Positions 43,932 through 54,087 are shown, counted from the first letter of the stretch. The stretch is 64,000 bases of DNA from Stenotrophomonas nematodicola (GCF_009467805.1 NZ_WIAY01000009.1:62001-126000); one strand, 5' to 3'. Numbers and translations: made by a program. The notes: generated by a model from the letters alone, not told the origin.

Positions 43932-46900
43932 TTACTCCACCGGTACCACGTTGTTGAGCTGTGTCACTTCAGCCCCGCCATCGGGCAGCATCACCCGCAC
44001 CCGCAGGCCCGCGCGCTTGGCGGCTGGCAAGGGCAGCGCCACGGTGGTGGTCTTGGGCACCAGGTCGAGGGGGGCGTCCATCGCCGGGATCCCGACGCGG
44101 GCCACTTCACGCCCGTTGGCGTCTTCAAGGACCGCCGTTCCCGCCGGCGTTGCCACGTGGCCCAGGCTGTGCACGGTGACGTGCACCTGGCCCCCGTCCA
44201 CGCGCACGTCGCCACGACCGACGCCGAGGTCGGGGCGCTGCTCGACCGGCGTACCGGCCTGCACCAGCGCGAACTCGAACACCTGGCTCTGGCCGGGTGC
44301 GAAGCGCAGCGTGGTCGAGGCACTGCGCTCCAAGGTGAGCTCGCGGACCGTTGCCTTGCCGTCAATCCGGTCGTCGCCATCGCGATCCACGCCGCTGGTC
44401 ATCCGCCATTGCCCGGCGGTGACGTTCCAGGTGGTCATGTCCGCCTCCACGGCCCGCTTGCCCAGGTTGTAGGCAATCACCTTGAACCGGTCCGGTGACG
44501 GCGCGTGCACCAGCAGCGCCACCTGCTCGGCCGCATCCGGCTGGGCAAAGCGCCAGCTGACGGTATGCCCCGGCCAGCTCTGGTTGCGCTTGAGCGCGAT
44601 GCCGCCCAGGCGCGCGCGCTGCAGGAACTCGCTGGGCGCTTCGACGCGGTCGGACCACCAGTGGCCCTCGGTGTTCATGTACTCGCGCTGCGCCTTGGCC
44701 TGGATGCCATCGGCGTGCAGGGCTTCCAGGTACCTCTTGTCGCCGGTGGCCTGCCAGGCCATCAGGCTGGAGAAGCCGGTGCTGCCACCGTCGGCGTCGG
44801 CGATGAAGCGCGGATTCCACTGCGCGCCGCGCCCCAGCACCTCGACGTAGTTCTCGCCCAGGTTGGAGAGGGCCCCCGGACCGCCGCGCTCCACGCGGTA
44901 GTCCAGCGCCTTGAGGTACTTGTCGTCGCCGCTCCAGCGCCATGCCGCCCAGAAGGTGTGCATGACATCGCCGCCGCCGGAGCCGTTGTTGAGCTCGCCG
45001 CCGCGGGTCTTGCCGGTGGCCCAGTGGATCTCGTTGGGCAGCGCCCAGCGGCCCTTGTCGTCGGTGTAGGCATGCGCCAGGTAGCTGTCGGCCAGCCCGG
45101 TGACCAGCGTGCGGCTGGTTGGATCGGCGTTGTACTGGCCGATCAGGAACGCCGGATGCAGCACCGGGAACGAGTAGGGCTTCTGCCACTGCCAGTTCGG
45201 GTCGCGGTACACCTTGTTGCCGCCGAACCAGTTGCTGGAGAACAGCCGTTGGCCCTGCGGATTGGGCAGGATGATGCGCTCGTCGAAGGCCTTCACCGTC
45301 TCCATCAGGCGCTCCACGGTGAGCGGATCGCCCCAGTTGAGGTACAGCATGGCGCTGTTGGTGTTGATGCCCTCTTCGTAGGCGTGCAGCTCATCGGTCT
45401 CGATGGTGCTCAGGCCGTTGCTGAACATCCCGTTGCGGTACACCGCATCGGACAACGCGGTGAGCGAGGCGTTGAGCCTGTCCGGCTGCACGCCCATCAG
45501 CGCCAGGCCCGGCCACTGCTGGGTCAGGTCGGAATCGTCGGAAATGCCACCGCCGAAGTCGCCGTAGGCGATCTGGCGATGGTCGATCCACCAGTCGATG
45601 AAGCGGCGCACGTAGCGCAGGTCTTCGGTCTGCCGGAACGCCCACAGCGGCACGCCCTTGGGCGCCTCGGGCTGGACGAACGGCGGTTTGCCCTGGCTGT
45701 TGTAGCTGATGTAGTTCCAGTACAGGCGGCCGAGCGCATGGTCCGGGTCGACCCGCAGCAGGTCGCTCAGATCGGCGTACACGCGCGCGTACAGGCGCTG
45801 GCGCTTGGAGGTGGTGTGTTCTTCGACCAGGAAGCCCCAGTTGTCGCGGACCTGATTGAAGCGGTCGGCGAGGTGCTCCTTCTTCGCCTCCTCGCGGTCC
45901 TTGTAGACCATGCGGATCTCGGCACCGTCGAGCGCGCCGGCGTTGAAGCCAGGGGCGGCCGAGGCGATCGAGATCCACAGGCTGTCGGCGGTGAGGATGC
46001 GGTCGCGCAGGTCCAGCCACAGCGTGCGCTTCTGGCCCGGCTTCACCGACACCGATACGTCGATCATGTCGCGCGCCGGCCAGATCGGATCCTTGATGCG
46101 GATGTTGAGCGGAATCAGCCCGTCGCGCGTGGCCGGCAGGTCGAGCGCCGGCAGGTCGATGGCAACCCCGTCCAGGCCGTCGTGCATGTTCTCCCAGCTG
46201 TGCGCCCAACTGCGGATCAACGGCTGCGCGGCCGGCGCATCGCTGACCCCGGAAGGAATCAGCACGTGCACGATCGGCAGCGGCTGCGCGGGCAACGTGT
46301 CGGCGCCGCGCCGGCGCGAGCCGGCGCCCTTGGGCAGGGCCATCACCGTGCTGCGCTCGGCGGGCGGGTAGCGGCCGTCGATGTAGGCGCGCAGGTCGGC
46401 GATGTTGGTGTAGTCCGGCAGCGCCTGGCTGTCGATCAGGTAGCGCTGCTTGACCGTGCCGTCCGGTTCGGCGGCATCGCTGACCTGGTAGGCCCAGATC
46501 TCCTGGATCGGCGTTTCCTGTTCGGTGTTGCGGAAGTGCAGCACGCCGCCGGTCTGCGCGGGAATGTCGTTGACGCTGCGCACCACGCCCTGCGGCCGCT
46601 GGAACAGCGGCTGGGCCGGTGGGTCGCCCGCACTGTGGCCGAGCTCGCCGAAGGCGGCGCCGCGCATTTCGATGCGGTTGACGGTTTCACCGGCCGGCAG
46701 GGTCAGGTCGAGCTGCTGGCCGCCCTCGACGTAGGTGTTCCAGTCCGGCAGCTGGAAATAGTCGTTGCGGCCGGGCAGACGCGAGCGGTTGTACACGCCC
46801 GGCCAGGTGGTTTCGGCGATGCCGTCGGTGGCTTTCCACATCCACTGCTTGTGGTCCTTGGCATCGGCGAACTCGACCTTGCGGATCGTCGTGGTCGCGC

Positions 46901-47744
46901 TGGCCAGTGCGGGCGGGGGCGCGCCGTCCCAGCCATGCCGGTGGTTCCAGGCGCGCATCGGATCGACCGGCGCAACGGCCGTGGCAGGCGCGGCATTGCG
47001 GGCCAGCGCGGCCATGCCGGCTGGATCGAGCAGGCGGTCGTAGACGCGGATCTCGTCGAGGTCGCTGCCACGCAGGAAGTTGTAGCGGCTCTGCACCTGG
47101 TAGGGCGCCATCACCCGGCCGGCCAGGCCGAGCTGGTCCAGCGCCGCGTCGTAGTCGGCGGTGGTGTCCTGGCGGGCGACCTCCCTGCCGTCCACGTACA
47201 GGCGCACGCCGTGGTTTTCATCCCAGCCGAAGGCAATGTGCTGCCACTGCTGCGGCGATGGCATCCGGTCCAGCCGGAAGGAGACGCGGGTACGCGCCAG
47301 GTTGGCGTCGGTGACAAAGGCATCGAACCCGTGGCCGTTCCAGTCGATACGCAGCCAGGCCATGTCCCAGCTGCTGTGGTCGGCGTAGCCGACCCGGAAG
47401 ATGACGAACGGCGCCTCCCCCACTGCGTAGCGCGGGCGCCAGAAGAAGCCCAGCGTGCCGCGCTGGGCCTGGATGTTGCCAGGCGCGTTCCACGACAGCA
47501 CACCATCATCGGCCCACTGGATGGCGCGGCCGTGCGCGCCATCGGCCACCGGCGTCACCTTGTCCTGGAAGTTCGGCACCGGATCGCCGGCGGCCGTGTC
47601 CGCGTCCAGGCCATGCTCGGCCGACACGTGGAACAGCAGCGTCGGCGCGGTCTGCGCCCAGGCGGGGCCACTGGCAAGCAGCAGCGCCAGCAGGCTGGCG
47701 GAGAGGCGGGACGGACGGAGCAGGGCAGGAGCAACGCGGTGCAT
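43932..47744 (-). CDS. Large exported LamG-domain protein, candidate pectin-degrading enzyme
   Basis: A 1270-residue exported protein with a signal peptide (1-30, ending AWA). Residues ~35-245 form a LamG/concanavalin-type jellyroll (GTLGFFWRPRYAVGEAPFVIFRVG, QQWQHIAFGWDENHGVRLYVDGREVA). Residues ~260-620 are beta-rich, ~630-1060 are helical with repeated Trp/Tyr-rich stretches (LYWNYISYNSQG, FIDWWIDHRQIAYGDFGGGISDDSDLTQQWPGLA, LPNEIHWATGKTRGGELNNGSGGGDVMHTFWAAW), and the end is a beta-sandwich. The middle looks like an alpha/alpha toroid, as in several lyase and hydrolase families. I cannot place it in a CAZy family. It follows the two receptors on the same strand, with AAAGGAAGG before the ATG. 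Confidence 0.75.
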   Translation of the reverse strand: MHRVAPALLRPSRLSASLLALLLASGPAWAQTAPTLLFHVSAEHGLDADTAAGDPVPNFQDKVTPVADGAHGRAIQWADDGVLSWNAPGNIQAQRGTLGFFWRPRYAVGEAPFVIFRVGYADHSSWDMAWLRIDWNGHGFDAFVTDANLARTRVSFRLDRMPSPQQWQHIAFGWDENHGVRLYVDGREVARQDTTADYDAALDQLGLAGRVMAPYQVQSRYNFLRGSDLDEIRVYDRLLDPAGMAALARNAAPATAVAPVDPMRAWNHRHGWDGAPPPALASATTTIRKVEFADAKDHKQWMWKATDGIAETTWPGVYNRSRLPGRNDYFQLPDWNTYVEGGQQLDLTLPAGETVNRIEMRGAAFGELGHSAGDPPAQPLFQRPQGVVRSVNDIPAQTGGVLHFRNTEQETPIQEIWAYQVSDAAEPDGTVKQRYLIDSQALPDYTNIADLRAYIDGRYPPAERSTVMALPKGAGSRRRGADTLPAQPLPIVHVLIPSGVSDAPAAQPLIRSWAHSWENMHDGLDGVAIDLPALDLPATRDGLIPLNIRIKDPIWPARDMIDVSVSVKPGQKRTLWLDLRDRILTADSLWISIASAAPGFNAGALDGAEIRMVYKDREEAKKEHLADRFNQVRDNWGFLVEEHTTSKRQRLYARVYADLSDLLRVDPDHALGRLYWNYISYNSQGKPPFVQPEAPKGVPLWAFRQTEDLRYVRRFIDWWIDHRQIAYGDFGGGISDDSDLTQQWPGLALMGVQPDRLNASLTALSDAVYRNGMFSNGLSTIETDELHAYEEGINTNSAMLYLNWGDPLTVERLMETVKAFDERIILPNPQGQRLFSSNWFGGNKVYRDPNWQWQKPYSFPVLHPAFLIGQYNADPTSRTLVTGLADSYLAHAYTDDKGRWALPNEIHWATGKTRGGELNNGSGGGDVMHTFWAAWRWSGDDKYLKALDYRVERGGPGALSNLGENYVEVLGRGAQWNPRFIADADGGSTGFSSLMAWQATGDKRYLEALHADGIQAKAQREYMNTEGHWWSDRVEAPSEFLQRARLGGIALKRNQSWPGHTVSWRFAQPDAAEQVALLVHAPSPDRFKVIAYNLGKRAVEADMTTWNVTAGQWRMTSGVDRDGDDRIDGKATVRELTLERSASTTLRFAPGQSQVFEFALVQAGTPVEQRPDLGVGRGDVRVDGGQVHVTVHSLGHVATPAGTAVLEDANGREVARVGIPAMDAPLDLVPKTTTVALPLPAAKRAGLRVRVMLPDGGAEVTQLNNVVPVE

Positions 47745-47896
47745 GGGGCCTTCCTTTCGACAACGGTGACGGTACAGCGGAACCAGGCGGGGCCGTCACC
47801 CCGTCAGGGCGGTCGTCCGCCGCGGCAGCGCGCCCGCCAGCCCGGAGAGACGGACGGGAGCGGACGCGATACCCGGGGCGGACGCCGAAGCACGGG

Positions 47897-50800
47897 TCAG
47901 AACTTGTAACGCAGGCCGACGTAGTACTGGCGGCCGGTGTGGGTGTAACGATCGGGCAGCGACAGCGCCGAATCGACGTAGCGCTCGTCGGCGGTGTCGA
48001 GCAGGTTGATCGCCTCGAAGGTCAGCGAGAGCTTCTTGTTGACCTTCCAGGACATGTTGAAGTCCACGTTCTCCACGCTGTACTTGCCCTGCACATCGGC
48101 GGTGGCGTACTGGTTGTTGTCCAGGTCCCAGACATTCTCCTGCGACAGGATGGTGCTGATGTAGGCGTCGCGGTAACTGGTGGAGACGCGGGCGCTGAAA
48201 CGGCCATCGTCGTAGTACAGGGTGGCGTTGTACGAGTTCGGCGACAGGTTGAGCAGGTCGTTCTCGGTGTACGTGGTGACGATGGTGTTGCCGGTGCCGG
48301 AGCTGAAGATGTACTTGATCTTCGAATCGACGTGGGTGTAGTTGAGCTGCACGCCGAAGTTGCGCCAGAAGCCGGGCAGGAAGCTGAAGGGCTGCTGGTA
48401 GGTCAGCTCGTAGCCCTTGAGCGGACCGCCCGGAGTGTTGAAGTAGCTCTGCACGTTGAACACCGTGCTTGGGCTGAAGCCGGCGGGCAGCAGGTCCAGC
48501 GAGTAGCCCATGTCTTCCCAGGTGGTCAGCAGGCGCGTGCGCTGCACGTAGCTTTCGATGTCCTTGTAGAACACCGCGGCCGAGAGCAGCGCGCCCTCCT
48601 GGAAGTACCACTCCGCGCTCAGGTCGTAGTTGGTGGAGCGGAACGGGTCCAGCTTCGGGTTGCCCAGGTTGATCGAGTAGCTGCGGTCGTCGTCGAAGTA
48701 CGCGGTCGGGCCGCCGCTGACGCTGGGCGACAGGTTGGACAGGGTCGGGCGGGCCATCGTCTTGGCCGCGCCGAAGCGCAGCACCACGGTGTCGGTGAGG
48801 TCCCACGCCAGGTTCAGCGAGGGCAGCCAGTCGTCGTACGAATGGCCGACCTGGGTGCCTACCAGCAGGCGTTCGCCGGCGTCGGCGGTGGCGCTGGCCA
48901 CGCCCAGGAACGGTTCGCACGCGGCGGACAGATCGTTGGCATTGGCTGCCGTGCAGGGTGCATAGCCGGACGCGGTGATATCGGTGCGCACGTAGCGCAC
49001 GCCGACATTGCCGCGGAACGCGCGGCCGAGCAGGTCGGTGTTGAAGTCCAGCTGCAGGTAGCTGCCGTAGCTCTTTTCGTTGACGTCGAAGTTGTTGTTG
49101 GACGCGCCGAAGTGGCCGACGCTGGCCAGCCGGTAGTCGCCGCCGAGCGTGCCGGTGTTGCAGTTGCAGTAGATGTCCAGCAGCTTGGCGATCTTGTTGA
49201 AGTCCGGCACCAGCCAGCCATTGGGGAGGTTGCCGTCCAGGCCCTTGCCGAACCCGTCCAGGGTGGTGCTCAGGTCGCCCACGCCCACACCGCCCGGCAG
49301 CGCCTGCGACAGGCGGCCGTAGCTGATGTTGCGGAACTCCTGGGTGCGCATGTCGTAGTCCTTGTAGGCAAGGCCGCCGCGCAGGGTGAAGGTGGGGTTG
49401 ATGGCGAAGGTCAGGTCGACCTTGGCGGTGTCGAAGCTGTTGTCCACATACTGCGGGTTGAGCCGCACTTCGCTGATGTTGCCGCCGCGTGCGGTGCCGT
49501 TGGCGTTCACCGGCGTGCTGCCGTAACCGAGCCACTGCCAGTTGTTCGCGCTGCCGAGGTCGAACGGGAAGGTCATGGTCGGCACTTTGCCGCCATTGCG
49601 CATGTCCAGCACGAAGCCGTCGAGGTTGCTGTTGTCGAAACTGACCATCGAGAAGATGGGGCGTTCGTAGTTCGATTCGGAATGGCCGACCAGGGCATCC
49701 AGGCGCACCGCATCGTTGAAGCGGTGTTCCAGGTTCAGGCTGAACTGCTTGAACTCGGTGCTTTCCTCGATCGCGGTGGACTCGGTGCGGAAGTCCACGT
49801 TGTCGAACACGCCATACACCAGCCTGTTCTGTTCGTCGGCCTGCGCCTCGCGCACCACGATCTGGGTCTTGCCGCCGTACTGCGCGGTGCGGTGCAGGTT
49901 CGCGCCGATGGAATCTTCGCGCACGTTCTTGTCGAGCTTGGAGTACAGCATGTCCAGGTTAAGCTGGGTGTCGTCGCCGAGCTTGAACTGCAACGCGCCG
50001 GTGATGCCCAGGCGCTCGATCTCGTGGTCGGTGCGCACGTAGCGCGGGTAGCGCGGAATCCAGGCGTTGGTGGCGGTCTCATATGCGGCGATGTTCTCGG
50101 CCGTCGCCGCCGGGCGATCGAGGCCGGTACCGCAGTGGGTGGCGTCGATGCCGTAGCTGCCCCAGCCGTTGTTGCGTCCCTGATTGGCAGCGCTGCCCAC
50201 ACCGGCGGCGGTTTCATTGGCCAGCGGGTTGCGCGGGGTCTGCGGGTCGTAGCCGGCCGGGCTGCAGAAGCCGTAGGTGCCGTTGTTGGTGGCCGTGCTC
50301 TGGTTGGAGTTGCGGTAGTTGCCGTGCTCCCAGCGGACCGGGTTGTAGCCTTCCTCGTAGATGGTGCGCTTGCTGTAGGCCACCGACATCAGCGCGCCGA
50401 CCCGGCCATCGGCCCAGGTGTTGCTGATCAGGCCGGAGATGCGCGGGTCTTTGTTGCGCGACAGTTCGTTGAAACCGTACTGGCCGCCCAGCGACGCCTG
50501 GAAGCCCTCGAAATCGAACGGGCGCGAGCCACGCAGATCGACGGTGGCGCCCAGCGAGCCCTCGTCGGTCTGTGCCGACTGGGTCTTGTTGATCTTGACC
50601 CGGCTGAACAGCTCGGAAGCGAAGGTGTTGAAGTCGAAGCCGCGGCTGCGGTTGACGCCGGTGGTGCCGCTGCCCGCCGTGGACAGCGCTTCCAGACCGT
50701 TGATGCGCACGCGGGTGAAGTCCGAGCCCAGTCCACGCACCGAGATCTGCTGGCCCTCGCCGCCCTCGCGGTCGATGGAGACGCCGGCGATGCGCTGCAT

Positions 50801-51067
50801 CGACTCGGCCAGGTTGAGATCGGGGAACTTGCCGATGTCTTCGGCGTAGATCGCATCGACCTGCTCGACGCTGTAGCGCTTTTCATCCAGCGACTGCTGC
50901 AGGCTTTCGCGGTACGTCGCCTTGACCTCGACCTTGTCCAGGTCCACTGCATCCACCGCCGGTGCCTGCTGCGCCGAGGCGATGCCGGCCATGCCCTGCA
51001 GGGCCAGCGCGATCGAGACCGCGAGATAGGTAACCGGTGTCTTTTTCCGTGGGTACTGTCGTTCCAT
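47897..51067 (-). CDS. Large TonB-dependent receptor 1 of the pectin island
   Basis: A 1056-residue outer-membrane receptor for uptake of oligosaccharides. After the signal peptide (~1-32) comes the plug (VEQVDAIYAEDIGKFPDLNLAESMQRIAGVSIDREGGEGQQISVRGLGSDFTRVRINGLEAL, GFDFNTFASELFSRV, GSLGATVDLRGSRPFDF), then the barrel, ending GRQYYVGLRYKF. The type is the long carbohydrate receptor common in Xanthomonas. It shares plug and tail with the neighbouring receptor, which suggests old duplication. GGGAGGGG precedes the ATG; a longer ORF start is unlikely. The next gene downstream is the LamG protein. Confidence 0.95.
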   Translation of the reverse strand: MERQYPRKKTPVTYLAVSIALALQGMAGIASAQQAPAVDAVDLDKVEVKATYRESLQQSLDEKRYSVEQVDAIYAEDIGKFPDLNLAESMQRIAGVSIDREGGEGQQISVRGLGSDFTRVRINGLEALSTAGSGTTGVNRSRGFDFNTFASELFSRVKINKTQSAQTDEGSLGATVDLRGSRPFDFEGFQASLGGQYGFNELSRNKDPRISGLISNTWADGRVGALMSVAYSKRTIYEEGYNPVRWEHGNYRNSNQSTATNNGTYGFCSPAGYDPQTPRNPLANETAAGVGSAANQGRNNGWGSYGIDATHCGTGLDRPAATAENIAAYETATNAWIPRYPRYVRTDHEIERLGITGALQFKLGDDTQLNLDMLYSKLDKNVREDSIGANLHRTAQYGGKTQIVVREAQADEQNRLVYGVFDNVDFRTESTAIEESTEFKQFSLNLEHRFNDAVRLDALVGHSESNYERPIFSMVSFDNSNLDGFVLDMRNGGKVPTMTFPFDLGSANNWQWLGYGSTPVNANGTARGGNISEVRLNPQYVDNSFDTAKVDLTFAINPTFTLRGGLAYKDYDMRTQEFRNISYGRLSQALPGGVGVGDLSTTLDGFGKGLDGNLPNGWLVPDFNKIAKLLDIYCNCNTGTLGGDYRLASVGHFGASNNNFDVNEKSYGSYLQLDFNTDLLGRAFRGNVGVRYVRTDITASGYAPCTAANANDLSAACEPFLGVASATADAGERLLVGTQVGHSYDDWLPSLNLAWDLTDTVVLRFGAAKTMARPTLSNLSPSVSGGPTAYFDDDRSYSINLGNPKLDPFRSTNYDLSAEWYFQEGALLSAAVFYKDIESYVQRTRLLTTWEDMGYSLDLLPAGFSPSTVFNVQSYFNTPGGPLKGYELTYQQPFSFLPGFWRNFGVQLNYTHVDSKIKYIFSSGTGNTIVTTYTENDLLNLSPNSYNATLYYDDGRFSARVSTSYRDAYISTILSQENVWDLDNNQYATADVQGKYSVENVDFNMSWKVNKKLSLTFEAINLLDTADERYVDSALSLPDRYTHTGRQYYVGLRYKF
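51029..51041 (-). promoter_or_regulatory. Operator-like motif inside receptor 1 codons
   Basis: GACACCGGTTACC on the minus strand encodes Thr-Pro-Val-Thr of the signal peptide (codons 10-13). The 29 bases around it match 25 of 29 in the kduI operator region. It may be a downstream operator, or simply conserved signal-peptide coding. Confidence 0.4.
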
Positions 51068-51134
51068 CGTCTGTTCCCCTCCCAGGGTGCGCCGCCATGC
51101 GAGCGTGAATGATGTGGTGCGCACGGGCCGCGTC

Positions 51135-51188
51135 TGACACCGATGGTCAGCCGAAACGTAACAAACCCTTCACGCGCGGGCATCTTGC
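51135..51188 (-). promoter_or_regulatory. Receptor 1 upstream control region
   Basis: TGACACCGATGGTCA (51135-51149) is followed after exactly 28 bases by GGGCATCTTGC (51178-51188). The receptor 2 promoter region has the same two blocks with the same 28-base gap. The first block lies 68 bases upstream of the ATG. Probable operator plus core promoter. Confidence 0.6.
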
Positions 51189-51251
51189 GCCGCAGCAGCG
51201 TGATCGCGATGGCGTGGGTAGGACGAACGGTGGAAGCCGGCACGCGCGCGG

Positions 51252-51279
51252 CCGGCGGCGTGATCGCTCACGCCGCCGG
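51252..51279 (-). terminator. Hairpin downstream of receptor 2
   Basis: A perfect 12-bp stem CCGGCGGCGTGA / TCACGCCGCCGG with a TCGC loop lies 16 bases past the receptor 2 stop. It separates the two receptor transcripts, so receptor 1 needs its own promoter. Confidence 0.7.
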
Positions 51280-51295
51280 ATGCTTCGCGGTTGAA

Positions 51296-54028
51296 TCAGA
51301 ATTTGTAGCGCAGGCCGAGCAGGTACTGGCGGCCGGTTTCGGTGTACTGCAGCGGCAGCTTCCACTGCGAGCCCACCCATTCGTCGGAGGCTTCGTTGGT
51401 CAGATTGACCGCTTCCAGGCTCAGTTCGAGCTGGTCGCTGATCTTGTAGCGCACCGAGGCATCGATGACCGTGGTGCCGGTCATGCCATGTACGTCGAAA
51501 CCGGCTTCGGTGGCGGGCACCTGGGTCAGGTAGTCGTCGCGGTTGGTGGCCGACACGCGCGCGGCGAACACCGGGCCTTCGTAGAACAGCGTGGCGTTCC
51601 ACGAGTTCTTGGACAGGCCGGTCAGATCGGTGTTGAGCGAGTTGGCGCCGGTCGCGGTGAGGTACTGGATCTGCGAATCGACGTAGGTGTAGTTCAACTG
51701 CAGGCCGAGGTTGGACCAGCGTCCGGGCAGGAAGGTGAAGGGCTGGATGTAGTTCGCTTCCAGGCCCTTGAGCTTGCCGCCGGGAGTGTTGAGCGGAACG
51801 CTGAACACGAAGTCGTCGTCCGGGCCGGCACCGGTGCCCTCCAGCAGGCTCAGCGGCAGGCCGCTGGACGAGTACGGACGCACTTCGCGCGCGGTCTGCA
51901 CGGCGCTTTCGATGTCCTTGTAGAACAGCGCCAGGCCCAGCATCGCGCCTTCGCTGAAGTACCACTCGACGCCGAGGTCGGCGGTGTTGGCGCGGATCGG
52001 ATCGAGGTTCGGATTGCCGCCGCTGACGGTACGCGCACCGCCGCTGACGTTGACGGTCACGCCGGGAGTCAGGCTGCCCAGGCCCGGGCGCGCCATCACC
52101 TTGGCCGCGCCGAAGCGCACCAGGAAGTCCGGGGTCAGTTCGGCCACCAGGTTCAGCGAGGGCAGGGTGTCGCTGTACTCGCGGTCCACGGTGCTCTGCA
52201 CCGGTGCGCCGCTGACGGTGGCATAGCCGGTGGAGCTCTGCTTGGTCTTGACGTAGCGCACGCCGAAGTTGCCCGAGAGCGGGATCGAGCCCAGCTCGGT
52301 GGAGAACTCGCCCATCAGGTAGCCGCCACGATCCTTCTCTTCCACGCTGCGTGCGTTGACCACGCGCTCGGTGAGGGCAAACGTGCCGGTGTTGCTGTAG
52401 ATGTCAAACAGCTGGTTGAAGGCGTCGATGCTGGGCACCACCCAGTTCGACGGCGACCCGGTGATGCCGCCCAGGCCGGCCTGTTCGGTCATGTCCGCCG
52501 GTACCCGCTTGTTGCCGGTGGCGAAGTTGGGGACGGCGGTTTCAGAGCCGCGCCGCCATTCACGCGTGGCGAAGCTGTAGTCCTTGCCGAGGAAGCCACC
52601 CTTCAGGCGGAAGCCGGGGCTGATGTTCCAGTTGAAGTCGACCTGGGCAGTATCGAAGTCGTTCTTCACCCACTGCGGACGCAGGCGGATTTCAGCCAGG
52701 GTCCAGCCGTTCGGATCGGTGGGATCGATGCCGTAGTTCAGCACCGGGAAGCGGCTGTTGCCGCGGTAGTCGTAGCTGTAGCCCTTGACGTTGAGCTTGT
52801 CCATGATGACCGTGGTCTGGATCGGGTTCTCGTGCTCCGAGCGCGAAGTGCCGATCTTGCCGCTGACCTTGAAGTCGTCGGTGAACTGGTGCTGCGCATT
52901 CAACGCGAGCTGCTTGAACACCGTGTTCCACTCGTCATGACGGTTTTCCGAGCGCACATCGACGTTGTCGAATACACCGTAGACCAGTGCGTTGTCGCGG
53001 ATCTCGCCATCGCGCACGATGGTTTCCGGCTTGCCCTGCTGCGAGGCGCCGCGGCTGAACGAGATCGCTTCGATGTAATGCTCATCGCGCGTGGCGTCGA
53101 TCTTGGAGTACAGCGCATCGAGAGACAGCTCGGTGCGGTCGGTCGGCTTCCACTGCAGCGACCCGGTCACGCCCAGGCGCTTCTGCTGGTGCTCCATCTG
53201 CACATAGCGCGGGAAGCGCGGGTGGTTGACGTTGGCGGCCAGCGCCGGCTTGTAGGTCGAGGCCGGGTTGAACCCGCCATTGCTGGTCCCACCTGCCCAG
53301 CGGCCGGTGTTGGAGCCTTCTTCGAGCAGTTGGCGCTCGGAGTAGGCCACCGACAGCAGCGCGCCGAAGGTGCCGTCGGCGAAGGTGTTGGAGATCAACG
53401 CGGCCATGCGCGGATCGGCCTTCTGGGCCATGTCGTTGTAGCTGGCCTGGCCGCTGGCGGCAAAGGTGAAGCCGTCGTAGTCGAACGGCTTGGCGGTATT
53501 GAGATCCACCGTGGCGCCCAGCGAGCCTTCCTCGACGTCGGCCTGAGCGGTCTTGCGCACGATCAGCTGCGAGAACAGGTCCGAGGCGAACACATTGAAG
53601 TCGAAGCCACGGCCACGGTTGGTGCCGCCGGACTGGTCGCCGCTGCCGACGGTGGTCAGCGCTTCCATGCCGTTGATGCGCACGCGGGTGAAGTCCGGGC
53701 CGAGGCCACGCACGGAGATGTTGCGGCCTTCGCCGGCATCGCGGGTGATGACCACGCCGGGGATGCGCTGCAGCGACTCGGCCAGGTTCAGATCGGGGAA
53801 CTTGCCGATATCTTCGGCGACGATCGCGTCGACCATGCCCGACTCACCGCGCTTGATGTCCAGCGCTTTTTCGACGCTGGCGCGGTAGCCGGTGACGGTG
53901 ACGGTGTCCAGATCGGTCGGGTTGGTGGTGCCGGCCTCCTGGGCCCATGCACCGCCGCTCAGCGCCAGTCCGATCGACAGCGCGAGCAAGGTAACCGGTG
54001 TCTTTTTTTCAGTGTTTCGAGATTGCAT
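51296..54028 (-). CDS. Large TonB-dependent receptor 2 of the pectin island
   Basis: A 910-residue outer-membrane receptor. The signal peptide ends AWAQ. The TonB-box-like region DLDTVTVTGYRASVEKAL precedes the plug (GMVDAIVAEDIGKFPDLNLAESLQRIPGVVITRDAGEGRNISVRGLGPDFTRVRINGMEAL, GFDFNVFASDLFSQL, EEGSLGATVDLNTAKPFDY). The barrel ends GRQYLLGLRYKF. It is closely related to receptor 1 but ~150 residues shorter. GAGAGGGAAGG precedes the ATG. Likely ligand: pectin-derived oligogalacturonides or rhamnogalacturonan fragments, by context. Confidence 0.95.
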   Translation of the reverse strand: MQSRNTEKKTPVTLLALSIGLALSGGAWAQEAGTTNPTDLDTVTVTGYRASVEKALDIKRGESGMVDAIVAEDIGKFPDLNLAESLQRIPGVVITRDAGEGRNISVRGLGPDFTRVRINGMEALTTVGSGDQSGGTNRGRGFDFNVFASDLFSQLIVRKTAQADVEEGSLGATVDLNTAKPFDYDGFTFAASGQASYNDMAQKADPRMAALISNTFADGTFGALLSVAYSERQLLEEGSNTGRWAGGTSNGGFNPASTYKPALAANVNHPRFPRYVQMEHQQKRLGVTGSLQWKPTDRTELSLDALYSKIDATRDEHYIEAISFSRGASQQGKPETIVRDGEIRDNALVYGVFDNVDVRSENRHDEWNTVFKQLALNAQHQFTDDFKVSGKIGTSRSEHENPIQTTVIMDKLNVKGYSYDYRGNSRFPVLNYGIDPTDPNGWTLAEIRLRPQWVKNDFDTAQVDFNWNISPGFRLKGGFLGKDYSFATREWRRGSETAVPNFATGNKRVPADMTEQAGLGGITGSPSNWVVPSIDAFNQLFDIYSNTGTFALTERVVNARSVEEKDRGGYLMGEFSTELGSIPLSGNFGVRYVKTKQSSTGYATVSGAPVQSTVDREYSDTLPSLNLVAELTPDFLVRFGAAKVMARPGLGSLTPGVTVNVSGGARTVSGGNPNLDPIRANTADLGVEWYFSEGAMLGLALFYKDIESAVQTAREVRPYSSSGLPLSLLEGTGAGPDDDFVFSVPLNTPGGKLKGLEANYIQPFTFLPGRWSNLGLQLNYTYVDSQIQYLTATGANSLNTDLTGLSKNSWNATLFYEGPVFAARVSATNRDDYLTQVPATEAGFDVHGMTGTTVIDASVRYKISDQLELSLEAVNLTNEASDEWVGSQWKLPLQYTETGRQYLLGLRYKF
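53990..54002 (-). promoter_or_regulatory. Operator-like motif inside receptor 2 codons
   Basis: GACACCGGTTACC again, encoding Thr-Pro-Val-Thr in codons 10-13. Its centre lies 99 bases from the upstream motif centre (107 bases in receptor 1), a spacing that would allow looping by a tetrameric repressor. Confidence 0.4.
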
Positions 54029-54087
54029 GCCTTCCCTCTCCCAAAGGTGCTACATGAAACAGCTATCCGGCGACATGTCAGTGCAAT

